A stretch of 64,000 bases of DNA, from the NCBI RefSeq assembly GCF_024213195.1, contig NZ_JANAVF010000012.1, positions 62,001 through 126,000 of the forward strand. The letters are read 5' to 3'. Each line of letters begins with the position of its first letter. Positions within the stretch are counted from its first letter, which is position 1. A model generated the notes under the pieces. It did not search any database, was not told the DNA's origin, and saw only the letters and a program-made list of their open reading frames with translations. A program made the translations under genes and the position numbers. Source of the stretch: Streptomyces sp. TBY4 (GTDB lineage: Bacteria; Actinomycetota; Actinomycetes; Streptomycetales; Streptomycetaceae). Shown here piece by piece: positions 34,752 through 42,858 of the stretch.

Positions 34752-34982
34752 GGGGGAGGGAAGGTATCAGAGGGTTCTGCGCTGAGCTGACACAGAAGCG
34801 CTGGACTGTGCCGGGGGTCGTACGTACTGTTCGTGTTCCCCCGGCGCGGCCAAGTGCCCCCTGGGAAATGGGTGAGCCCCCGACGCGCCAACGTCGGAGG
34901 CCCTGGCAATACCCACACACGCGATCACACGGTCGACCCGAGTGGCCTGCACACACGCGGCCACAAGAGAAGGAGCTGCCTC
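34752..34982. other. Leader between xis and the ATPase gene
   Basis: 231 bp with no supported gene. It contains a small inverted repeat (CCGACG/CGTCGG, about 34879-34896) and ends in the ribosome site GAGAAGGAG before TTG 34983. Confidence 0.35.
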
Positions 34983-36244
34983 TTGAAACCTACGACATCC
35001 ACGCCCCCTGCCGCACCCGCCAAGACGGACTGGCCGGTGACCGCGATCCCCGGCCAGCCAGGAGCCCATCTCGCCTCGGTGGAGCAGTCGGACGCCGTCC
35101 CCGATGCCTCACTGGCCGAGCAAGGTGCCCTCCCCTTCGGGCCCCGTCCTGAAGGGGAACAGGCCCTGGATGACCTGGCCGCGCAGATCAGGCGCTACGT
35201 CATCCTGCCCAGTGATGAGGCGCTGACAGCGGTGGTCTTGTGGGTAGCGGCTACGCATCTACAGACCGCCTGGCAGCACGCCCCGCGGTTGGCGGTGGTC
35301 GGTCCGGCGAAACGCTGCGGCAAGTCCCGCCTCCTGGACGTGATCACCGAGACCGTGCACGACCCGCTGGTCACGGTGAACGCCTCGGCCGCCGCGATCT
35401 TCCGGTCGATCACGGAGACGCCGCCGACCCTGCTGGTCGACGAGGCGGACACCCTGTTCGGCTCGGCGAAGGTGGCGGAGAAGAACGAGGAGATGCGCGG
35501 CCTGCTGAACGCGGGCCACCAGCGCAACCGGCCCACCCTGCGGGTCTCCGGCCCCAACCACGAGGTGTCGAAGTTCCCCACCTTCGCCATGCCGCCCTCG
35601 CCGGCATCGGCGACCTGCCCGACACGATCATGGACCGGTCGGTCGTGATCCGGATGCGCCGCCGCAGGCCCGGCGAGAAGGTGGCGGAATTCCGCAGCGC
35701 CCGCGACATCCCCGCACTCAACGCCCTCCGCGACCGCCTCGTGCGCTGGCTGGGCCCCCTCCACGCCGAGGCGGTGGAGCTGACCCCCGCCATGCCGGTG
35801 GAGGACCGAGCCGCTGATACGTGGGAGCCGCTGGTCGCTGTCGCCGACCTCGCCGGAGGCGGCTGGTCCGAGCGCGCCCGCGCCGCCTGCCAGGCGATGA
35901 CGAAGCACGAGGCGGAACAGGACCAGGACAGCAGCGGCATGGGCATCCGGCTGCTGGCCGACATTCGCCGCGCCTTCGCCGCTGAGGGAAATCCGCCGGT
36001 GATCCGCACCAGCCGCCTCCTGGACATCCTGAACAAGGACGAGGAGACGCCCTGGCCGGACTACACGGCCAACGGCCTGACCCCACGCGGTCTGCAGATC
36101 CTGCTGAAGGACTACGGCATCAGCTCCGCCAACCGCCGCTTCCACGGCGACGTCCAGGCCAAGGGCTTCACCCGCCTGCAGTTCACCGACGCCTGGGCAC
36201 GCTACTGCCCCGTGCCCCAGCCGGAACCTGCCACCGGCGCCTGA
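34983..36244 (+). pseudogene. Frameshifted DUF3631-like P-loop ATPase
   Basis: Two overlapping frames make one protein of about 420 residues. The first part (from TTG 34983, supported by AGGAG at 34971-34975) has Walker A VVGPAKRCGKSRLLD and Walker B TLLVDEADTLFG, and runs through NHEVSKFPTFAM. Conserved-looking sequence resumes in the +2 frame as AALAGIGDLPDTIMDRSVV. Loss of one base right after 35591 explains the break. The first frame alone would stop at 35648. DUF3631 proteins occur in integrative elements and phages, with an uncertain role in replication or transfer. A sequencing error or programmed slippage cannot be excluded. Confidence 0.75.
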
Positions 36245-36253
36245 CCTGGCACC

Positions 36254-36380
36254 ACCCGTCGCGACCCGTCGCGCCGCAGGTCAGACCGGTTACGAGTCAT
36301 CGGCCCGCAACGAGTCGACTCGACATCAACACCCGACCCGTACCTGCCCTGACCAGGCCCGCGACGAGTCGCAACGACTC
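36254..36380. repeat. Cluster of ACGAGTC/CCGTCGCG repeats
   Basis: CCCGTCGCG twice (36255 and 36265), ACGAGTC at 36292, 36310 and 36364, the related ACGACTC at 36374, and an inverted GACTCG at 36316. They fill the gap between the ATPase and spdB genes like iterons or a regulator array. Confidence 0.55.
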
Positions 36381-36392
36381 CCCACCCCCATA

Positions 36393-36432
36393 GGCGGCCA
36401 CGCCGAGCTCCGGCATGCCCGGCGTGGCCGCC
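36393..36432 (+). terminator. Hairpin before the spdB-like gene
   Basis: A 13-bp perfect stem (36393-36405 with 36420-36432) around a 14-nt loop. It overlaps the first possible start (ATG 36415) of the next frame, which supports the later start at 36463. Confidence 0.65.
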
Positions 36433-36462
36433 CCATCCCTTGCGCCTTTGGAGTACCTCCGC

Positions 36463-37239
36463 TTGTCCGCACCCGCCATCACCACCCCCAGCAGCGGGGG
36501 CCTCATCGCGATCCGCGTGGGCATCGCCGTCATCGGCGTCACCGGCTTCGCCCTCTCCTACGCAGCCCTGCGCCAGATGGCCGTCGCCACTAACACCCCC
36601 GGCCCGCTCACCTACGCCTTCCCCATCCTGATCGACGGGTTCATCGCCATCGGCACCGGCGCCCTCCTCCTCATGCGCACCGCACCCTGGCGAGCCCGCC
36701 TGTACGTGTGGTCGCTGGTCGGCGTCGCAACCCTCACCAGCGTGTGGGCCAACGCCCTGCACGCGATCCGCCTCAACCAGCAGATCCGCCATGAAGGGAT
36801 CCACCTGGACGACGTGACCGTCGGCGCACTTTCCGCCATCGCGCCCCTCGCGCTGGCCGGAGCCGTCCACTTCTACCTCCTCACCCGCCACCACCAAGCC
36901 CAGCACGAACCCTCCGCCCGCCAGGCGGAAGAGCCACTGGCGGAACTACCCATGCCCCAGGCCGGCGGTACCGATGTGGCGGAAAGCCCTCCCGCTGTCG
37001 CGGACATCCCGACCCCGACCCCGGCGGCCAAGCCGAAGGGCCGGCGCCCCAGCGCCAGCGTGGACCAGCTCGTCGCGATCGGACGCACGGTCCCACGAGG
37101 GCCAGACGGACTGATCCAGCGCACCAAGTTCGAGGCCACGGTCCGAGGCGCAGGCCATCCCGTCGCCAAGGACCGCGTGGTCAAGGCGATGAAGATCATC
37201 CACGCCGAAACGGGCATCACGGCCGACGACCCGGCCTGA
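36463..37239 (+). CDS. SpdB-like/DUF2637 membrane protein
   Basis: A 258-residue protein with four hydrophobic helices in its first 150 residues (IAVIGVTGFALSYAALRQMA, TYAFPILIDGFIAIGTGAL, LYVWSLVGVATLTSVWANAL and AIAPLALAGAVHFYLL), then a Pro/Ala linker and a helical C-terminal domain possibly binding DNA. DUF2637/SpdB proteins belong to Streptomyces plasmid and element transfer or spread modules. TTG 36463 has GGAG ten bases upstream; ATG 36415 lies inside a hairpin. It is the first gene of the probable transfer block. Confidence 0.75.
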   Translation: MSAPAITTPSSGGLIAIRVGIAVIGVTGFALSYAALRQMAVATNTPGPLTYAFPILIDGFIAIGTGALLLMRTAPWRARLYVWSLVGVATLTSVWANALHAIRLNQQIRHEGIHLDDVTVGALSAIAPLALAGAVHFYLLTRHHQAQHEPSARQAEEPLAELPMPQAGGTDVAESPPAVADIPTPTPAAKPKGRRPSASVDQLVAIGRTVPRGPDGLIQRTKFEATVRGAGHPVAKDRVVKAMKIIHAETGITADDPA

Positions 37240-37260
37240 CCGCTCCGTCCTTCCCTCGAC

Positions 37261-37295
37261 GGCCGCCCCCGCACAGACCCGACACGGGGGCGGCC
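37261..37295 (+). terminator. Terminator after the spdB-like gene
   Basis: GGCCGCCCCCG (37261-37271) pairs perfectly with CGGGGGCGGCC (37285-37295) around a 13-nt loop, 21 bp after the stop. Confidence 0.75.
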
Positions 37296-37361
37296 CCTCG
37301 TTCACGGTCTCCATCGCCGTGACCCCACCACCTCACCCCAGACCCGCCCAGGAGCCTCCCC

Positions 37362-38012
37362 ATGCACGACAACCCGAACCAACTCCCCACACGCTCCGGA
37401 CACATACCCTCCACCCCAGCCCCAGACCAGGCAGCAAGGTATGGCGTTGGACCGTCCAAGGGCCGGTCCAACGCAGCCTCCGCCCCGGGGGTGGCGGAGG
37501 AGCTCCGGCGCGAGGGCGCACCGGAGCAGGGAGGGGCGAGCGAACCCTTCGGCGTTCCCGACGTCGTGCGTGCCGCTGATGAAGCAGCGCTGTACCGCGT
37601 CGCCCGCCGCCGCGCCCGCGAAGAAGTCCAGCGCACCCAGCGCGTCGACGTCCGCTACAGCGTCACCGAGAAGCAGTCGATCCTCGCCGAAGCCCAACGC
37701 CTGGCCCTGGCCGCCGCGCATCTCGTCGGCGCGATCGTCATGGCTTACCTCCACGGCCACTTCGAGATCCCCGGCCAGCGCACCTCCTTCGACGACCTGA
37801 TCGACGAGCTCGCCGCCCTTCGCGCGGAGATCTCCCCGATCGGCAAGAACGTCAACCAGATCGCCTTCAAACTCAACTCCGGCGGCCATCCCCATCCTGT
37901 GGACAGTGCCGTCCTGGCCCAGGCCGAACGTCTCCTCGCCCTCGCCCGTACCGCAGCCGAGGCGATCGACACCGCCGCGTTCCAGACGGCCGTAGCGAAG
38001 CAGGCGGCCTGA
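37362..38012 (+). CDS. MobC-like relaxosome accessory protein
   Basis: A 216-residue protein. The C-terminal half has the MobC-type pattern RYSVTEKQSILAEAQ...LAALRAEISPIGKNVNQIAFKLN, where GxNxNQxA is the family hallmark; it helps the relaxase at oriT. The first 75 residues are low-complexity and variable, and their DNA contains three consecutive hairpins. AGGAG at 37350-37354 supports ATG 37362. The stop is immediately followed by the relaxase start. Confidence 0.78.
   Translation: MHDNPNQLPTRSGHIPSTPAPDQAARYGVGPSKGRSNAASAPGVAEELRREGAPEQGGASEPFGVPDVVRAADEAALYRVARRRAREEVQRTQRVDVRYSVTEKQSILAEAQRLALAAAHLVGAIVMAYLHGHFEIPGQRTSFDDLIDELAALRAEISPIGKNVNQIAFKLNSGGHPHPVDSAVLAQAERLLALARTAAEAIDTAAFQTAVAKQAA
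37444..37527. other. Three consecutive inverted repeats, oriT candidate
   Basis: GCGTTGGACCG/CGGTCCAACGC (37444-37454 and 37464-37474), CCTCCGCC/GGCGGAGG (37477-37484 and 37493-37500) and GCTCCGG/CCGGAGC (37502-37508 and 37521-37527). They lie inside the 5' part of the MobC-like gene, next to the relaxase, as expected for a nick region. Confidence 0.5.
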
Positions 38013-39665
38013 TTGATCGCGAAGATCGGCAGGCCCGGCGCCAACACCCGAGGTGTCCTGCATTACCTCTACGGACCCGGACGCGCTAACGAGCACACCG
38101 ACCCCCACCTCGTCGCCTCCTTCGACGGCTTCGCCCCTGACCCCGGACGAGATGAGACCGCCACCCTCGCCCAGCTCACGGCAGTCCTGGACCTGCGCGT
38201 CGTACAGGCAGGCAACCGCGCGCCCGACAAGCACGTGTGGCACTGCTCGGTCCGGGCCGCACCCGAAGACCGAACCCTGTCCGACGACGAGTGGGCCACG
38301 ATCGCCCGCCGCGTCCTGAACGCCACCGGCATCGCCCCCGCCGGCGACCCCGACGCCTGCCGGTGGGCCGCCGTGCGCCATGCGGAGGACCACATCCACA
38401 TCGTCGCCACCAAAGTCCGCGGCGACCTCACCCCGCCCCGGAACTGGAACGACTACCTACGCGCCGACCAGGAACTCGCCGTCATCGAGAAGGAATACGG
38501 CCTGCGGCAAGTCCTGCGCGGCGACCGCACCGCAGCCAAGCGCCCGACCCGAGCAGAGAAGGAGAAAGCCCAGCGCTCCGGCTATTCCGCCACGCCGCGT
38601 GAACGCCTGCGAACCATCGCCCGGACTGCCGTGACCGTCGCCACCAGCACCGAGGAGTTCTTCACCCTCCTCGAAGGCGCCGGCGCCCTCGTGGAGATCC
38701 AGTACTTCCCTTCCGGTGACATCCGCGGCTACAAGATCGCGCTCGATGGCGACAGGAACGCCCAAGGGGAGCCGGTGTGGTTTTCCGGCTCCACTCTCGC
38801 CCCAGACCTCTCCTACCCGAAGATCGCCGAACGTCTCACCGCCACCAGCCCGGTGCCGGCAGGCAGGCAGTCCACGGGCAGGCGCAATGCGTGGAAGCGG
38901 GTCACCGAGGCCACCGGCCGCATCCCGGAGATTCTCGACAACAGTGACGAGGCGACCGGCCAGGCCCACATCACCGTCCTCGCCGAAACCCTCGACGCAC
39001 TCCCCCTGATCGCACCCGCCCACCTGCGGCCCCAACTCCGCCAGGCAGCAGCCGCCTTTGAACGCGCCAGCCGCTCCCACATCCGGGCCAGGCACCAGCA
39101 AGCCCAAGCCACCCGATCCGCCGTCAAGGCGATCCTGCGTGAACCCGCACCTAAGGACGGAGCCCTCCTCGCCATCCTCCTCGACGCAGTGCTCCTCGCC
39201 GTCATCGCCAGTCGGCACTGGCACCACACTCGCCACCACGATCAGCAAGCCGAAGCCGCCCACCGGAGCGCCGCGCACCTGCGTGCCGCCTACCAGGCCG
39301 CCGCCACCGAACCCATCACCGTGATCTACCAGCGGGGACTCGCCCTGACCCTCCCCCTGCAACAGAAGCAGGCCACGCTCGTCCGTCAGGTCCTGCCCAA
39401 GCTGGCCGACCAGATCATGGCCGAGCCTGGCTGGCCGGCCCTCGCCGTCACCCTCAACAACGCGAAAACCGCCGGACACGACCCGGCCGCCCTGCTCGTC
39501 CAGGCCATGGGCCACCGGGAACTGGACACCGCAGGTTCCCTCAGCGACGTCCTCGTATGGCGACTGCACCGGCTCGCCGACCTGGACCCGCACCCGGCCA
39601 CAGGCCATCCCGCTCCCACACCAGCTTCGGCCGTGCTGCCCGCTCAACCGCGCCGTACGCGCTGA
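38013..39665 (+). CDS. Relaxase/mobilization nuclease
   Basis: A 550-residue relaxase. The N-terminal domain shows GVLHYLYGPGRANEHTDP and the metal-binding triad HAEDHIHIVAT (His123, His127, His129) of MobA/VirD2-type relaxases, which nick oriT and lead the strand into the recipient. A catalytic Tyr near the N-terminus (LHYLYG) is likely. The C-terminal part is helical with a possible membrane-proximal hydrophobic segment (LLAILLDAVLLAVIA). TTG 38013 begins directly after the MobC-like stop, so translation is probably coupled. Confidence 0.85.
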   Translation: MIAKIGRPGANTRGVLHYLYGPGRANEHTDPHLVASFDGFAPDPGRDETATLAQLTAVLDLRVVQAGNRAPDKHVWHCSVRAAPEDRTLSDDEWATIARRVLNATGIAPAGDPDACRWAAVRHAEDHIHIVATKVRGDLTPPRNWNDYLRADQELAVIEKEYGLRQVLRGDRTAAKRPTRAEKEKAQRSGYSATPRERLRTIARTAVTVATSTEEFFTLLEGAGALVEIQYFPSGDIRGYKIALDGDRNAQGEPVWFSGSTLAPDLSYPKIAERLTATSPVPAGRQSTGRRNAWKRVTEATGRIPEILDNSDEATGQAHITVLAETLDALPLIAPAHLRPQLRQAAAAFERASRSHIRARHQQAQATRSAVKAILREPAPKDGALLAILLDAVLLAVIASRHWHHTRHHDQQAEAAHRSAAHLRAAYQAAATEPITVIYQRGLALTLPLQQKQATLVRQVLPKLADQIMAEPGWPALAVTLNNAKTAGHDPAALLVQAMGHRELDTAGSLSDVLVWRLHRLADLDPHPATGHPAPTPASAVLPAQPRRTR

Positions 39666-39696
39666 CCCTCACATCCCACCCGACAAGGAGACCACC

Positions 39697-40599
39697 CTGA
39701 AAATCCACCCCATCGCCGCCATCTTCCCCATGCTCCCCGAGGACGAACTGCACGACCTCGCGGAGTCCATCAAGACCGAAGGCCAGATCAAGGAGATCGT
39801 CCTCGACCGCGACGGCGTCCTTCTCGACGGCCGCAACCGCCTCGCCGCCTGCGAACTCGCTGGCGTCGAACCCCGCTTCACCCGCTATGAAGGCGACAGC
39901 CCCCAAGCCCTGATCCTCAGCGCCAACCTGTACCGCCGGCACATCAGCAAGGGTCAGCAGGCCATGATCACTGTGATGGCGCGTTCACTCTCGGGACACT
40001 CCCTGCGCACCCAGGCCAAGCTCCACACGATCAGTCTCAGCGTGCTCTCCCGCGCCAACGTCGTACTCGAACACGGCCCCGGCCTCGCCGAACAGGTCCG
40101 CATCGGTGCACTACGGCTCGACGCCGCCTACGACGAAGTCTGCCGCCGCAAAGCCCAAGCCGCTGCGATGACCGACCAGTACGACAACCTGCTGATGCAC
40201 GCACCCGACCTCGCCGCACAGGTCGCCGAAGAGCTCCTCACCCTCGACGAGGCAACCACCAAGCTCGGCTGGCGACTCGATGAAGAACGCCTCCGCCAGC
40301 GTGTGAAGGAAATCGACGCCGTCCGGCATGCCGACGGCGACACCACACCTGCCCACACCCACCTCGCCGAGCAGGGACAGATCACCTGGCAGCAAGCACA
40401 CCAGCTCGCCGAACAGCACCACACCCAGCGGCAGGAGAATATCCAGCGCACACAGCAGGCCATCGAGCAGATCAGCGCGAACTGGACCGCCATCCAGAAC
40501 GTCACAGCCCGCCCGGACACCCCCTACACGCGAGAAATTCTTGAAGGCCTCAGCCCAGAAGCCCACACCCTCATCCAGGGGCTGACCACCCAGGCCTGA
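39697..40599 (+). CDS. ParB-like nuclease-domain protein with probable CTG start
   Basis: A 300-residue protein with an N-terminal ParB/sulfiredoxin fold: KIHPIAAIFPMLPEDELHDL, then GQIKEIVLDRDGVLLDGRNRLAAC (split here by family motif). The KIHPIAAIFP part precedes the first ATG (39730) and would only be made from CTG 39697, which has AAGGAG six bases upstream. The rest is helical. It could act in element partition, stabilisation or regulation. It follows the relaxase by 31 bp and ends at a very strong terminator. Confidence 0.75.
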   Translation: MKIHPIAAIFPMLPEDELHDLAESIKTEGQIKEIVLDRDGVLLDGRNRLAACELAGVEPRFTRYEGDSPQALILSANLYRRHISKGQQAMITVMARSLSGHSLRTQAKLHTISLSVLSRANVVLEHGPGLAEQVRIGALRLDAAYDEVCRRKAQAAAMTDQYDNLLMHAPDLAAQVAEELLTLDEATTKLGWRLDEERLRQRVKEIDAVRHADGDTTPAHTHLAEQGQITWQQAHQLAEQHHTQRQENIQRTQQAIEQISANWTAIQNVTARPDTPYTREILEGLSPEAHTLIQGLTTQA

Positions 40600-40609
40600 C
40601 CCGTGAACA

Positions 40610-40650
40610 CCTCTGGGGCCAACGCCAAGGAACGGCGTTGGCCCCAGAGG
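40610..40650 (+). terminator. Strong terminator ending the transfer block
   Basis: A perfect 17-bp stem (CCTCTGGGGCCAACGCC at 40610-40626, its complement at 40634-40650) with a 7-nt loop, 11 bp after the ParB-like stop. Confidence 0.95.
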
Positions 40651-40777
40651 CACATGCAACAGGCAGGCGATCTGTGACCGCCGCGCTAGCGCGTTCCTTT
40701 TCGGGACACTCCTGCGGAGCTTGCGCGACCACTCCCGTCGTTGTTGCACGGCCCCTGACGGCGAACCGCCACGGGCA

Positions 40778-40806
40778 CGGCGGCTGGGGCGTCATCCCAG
40801 CCGCCG
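40778..40806 (-). terminator. Terminator of the synthetase operon
   Basis: CGGCGGCTGGG (40778-40788) and CCCAGCCGCCG (40796-40806) form an 11-bp perfect stem with a 7-nt loop, 40 bp beyond the end of the minus-strand operon. Confidence 0.8.
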
Positions 40807-40846
40807 GTCGTGTTTGCGCTTCTGGCACGGGTATCGGCGCCGGGGT

Positions 40847-41842
40847 CTACCGGCGCAGCTCTTCCTCGATGAGGCACGCGATTGTCGGCCACGGGACAGG
40901 CAGGACGCCGAAGAGAGACCAGTAGCCGAACGCCTCGCGGACGATGGCGCTGACGCCGAGGTGTGCAACATCAGGGTCAATCGTGCCTATGACCCGCCGC
41001 GTGACGCCCCCAGCCCCGCGGGGCGCGGGATTGATCCCGTGACCAAGGAGGAGCGTGGCGGTGCGAAGGGCATCTAGCGTCGTTGGAGGTGCCACGTCAG
41101 CGAAGCACCCGTGGATCAGGTACTGCCAGTGTTGCTGGGTGCGCGCCCAGGCGAGCCGTTCCAGGCCGGTTCCCAGGTCTACGGCCATGCAGGTCGGGTC
41201 CTCGACGTTCCACAGGAGGACGATGTCGCCAATACCGAGGCCGAGGTGGCGGCAGTGCAGGGTGATGCCTGCGACCTCGCGCCGGCGCCAGGGGGTGAGG
41301 CTCCCGTGGACGCTCACATGGCGTGCGTGGAAACCAAGTTGGGAGAGGACGGAGAGCCAGCCGTCGAGGATGGCGCCGTACTCGTCGAGTCGTTCTATGG
41401 GCTGTACCCGGGAGACGTTGACGAAGGAGGTCAGGAAGCCGTCGTGTAGGGCGCCCGAGACGTCGCGTTCACCGGTGAAGCGGACGACGGGCTGGGGGAG
41501 GAAGCCGCGTCGGTACGTCTGGCGCTTGCCGTCCTTGAGGAGCGGGTCGAGTGCCTGGACTGCTGAGATGGTGAGCTCTGTGTCGCGCCCCCAGCGGAGC
41601 GGGAGGCAGTCGTCGCGTGGAGCGCCGATGTCGGCGAAGGCGGTCTGCAGGCTGTGGAGGAGTTCCCTCCACGAAGGCGACCGGCGTGGCGGGCGGTAGG
41701 GGGTGCCCCGGTGCGGGTGCTGGATCTCGACGCGGGGGCCATCGACGGTGAACTCCCAGTGGGGGCCTAATGCCGTGCGGAGCACGGTGGGTATTCGCAA
41801 GGCCAGGACGTCGCCGGCCGCACTGCTGGCCGCAGTCAGCAC
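40847..41842 (-). CDS. Stand-alone alanyl-tRNA-synthetase-like catalytic core
   Basis: A 331-residue class II synthetase-like protein. QPVVRFTG (117-124) matches the motif 2 strand, LGIGDIVLLWN (202-212) the EIWNLVF region, VDLGTGLERLAW (221-232) the motif 3 DTGMGLER region, and NPAPRGAGGVTRR (271-283) the SNEGRGYVLRR region of alanyl-tRNA synthetases. The remaining domains (editing domain, C-Ala) are absent, as a normal enzyme has over 850 residues. It may activate an amino acid for a small molecule or load an unusual carrier (inference). GTG 41842 overlaps the glycosyltransferase end by 7 nt; it is the last gene of the operon. Confidence 0.65.
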   Translation of the reverse strand: MLTAASSAAGDVLALRIPTVLRTALGPHWEFTVDGPRVEIQHPHRGTPYRPPRRSPSWRELLHSLQTAFADIGAPRDDCLPLRWGRDTELTISAVQALDPLLKDGKRQTYRRGFLPQPVVRFTGERDVSGALHDGFLTSFVNVSRVQPIERLDEYGAILDGWLSVLSQLGFHARHVSVHGSLTPWRRREVAGITLHCRHLGLGIGDIVLLWNVEDPTCMAVDLGTGLERLAWARTQQHWQYLIHGCFADVAPPTTLDALRTATLLLGHGINPAPRGAGGVTRRVIGTIDPDVAHLGVSAIVREAFGYWSLFGVLPVPWPTIACLIEEELRR

Positions 41843-42858
41843 GATCGGGCTGCCATTGCCGAGAAGTGCCGCGCGGGGTCGAAGCGGCGCAGGCCGATCT
41901 CTTGGACCTGATTGTGGCCGAGGTCCTCGGCCTGCTCGATGGCGTGTGCCAGCCGACGGGCCGCCGCCTCGTCGTCCTCGTTGGGGTTGGCCACGGTGAT
42001 GGCGCCGGTCTGGTCGCAGAGGGCGGCTTCGGCGCAGGTTCCGGTGCGCCAGGTGAGGGCGGCCATGGGTGTGCCTGCACGGAGGGACTCGCCGAAGATC
42101 GCGGCGCCGGCCTCCACGTAGGTACGGGCGTACGTGTACACGAAGACCGAGGCATCACGGATGGCGGCCGTCTTGGCGGGGCCACCGAGTTCGCCGACCC
42201 ACTCGACGTGGTCCGCGCTGAAGAGGCGGACGTGGCTCTGCACGTAGTCGTGATTGAAGACTGGGCCGACGATGCGGATCTTCCGACCCAGGATCTGGGC
42301 GGCGCGTACGGCCAGGTGCGGCGCCTTCTCGGCGTCGATGCGGCCCAGCCAGACGAGATCCCGTCCCGCGACAGCCGGAGGCTCCTCCTCGTTGAGGCCG
42401 AGGTGCACGGCCAGCTCGGGGATCGGCTGGTGGTCGGCGTACCGCTCGATCATCTCGGGCGAGTAGCAGTAGAGGCGGGACCGCTTGCCGTCGAAGGCGG
42501 TGGTGGTGTGCTGGAAGACCGGTGAGTGCTGGAACGTGGCGACGTCGCAGTCCAGAGCGTTCCAGGTGCGGGTCCAGGCCGGCAGCGAGGGGTACTCGTG
42601 CCCCACGACCAGGAGGTCGTACCCGGTGTCGCGGAGCTCGCGTTCGGCGAGCGAACCGGCGGTGATGTCCTCTAGGCGGACCGGCTTGCGGACCCAGTCG
42701 TGTTCCAGGTCCGTGAGCCAGCCCTGCCCGAGGAGGTGTACGTCGGCGCCTGCGGCCCGGGCGCCTACGGCGACCGCCCACAGCCATCGTTCGATCCCGC
42801 CGTATCCGGCGGGTGGAAAGGCGTAGCTACCAGGGAAGTCGCAGACGCCGACGAGCAC
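41836..42858 (-). CDS. GT4-like glycosyltransferase
   Basis: A 340-residue GT-B fold glycosyltransferase. The N-terminal glycine loop region is PPAGYGGIERWLW, the donor domain begins LVWLGRIDAEKAPHLAVRAA, and the nucleotide-sugar binding stretch is FGESLRAGTPMAAL. GT4 enzymes transfer a sugar from a nucleotide donor with retention. The acceptor here is unknown, and the neighbours hint at a specialised metabolite or a nucleoside. GTG 42858 follows the serS stop with no gap. Confidence 0.82.
   Translation of the reverse strand: MLVGVCDFPGSYAFPPAGYGGIERWLWAVAVGARAAGADVHLLGQGWLTDLEHDWVRKPVRLEDITAGSLAERELRDTGYDLLVVGHEYPSLPAWTRTWNALDCDVATFQHSPVFQHTTTAFDGKRSRLYCYSPEMIERYADHQPIPELAVHLGLNEEEPPAVAGRDLVWLGRIDAEKAPHLAVRAAQILGRKIRIVGPVFNHDYVQSHVRLFSADHVEWVGELGGPAKTAAIRDASVFVYTYARTYVEAGAAIFGESLRAGTPMAALTWRTGTCAEAALCDQTGAITVANPNEDDEAAARRLAHAIEQAEDLGHNQVQEIGLRRFDPARHFSAMAARSC

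Noticed and set aside
34833..34982. Longer N-terminus for the DUF3631-like protein
   Set aside because: No ribosome site at 34833, and the residues are Arg/Pro-rich noise; TTG 34983 has AGGAG at proper spacing.
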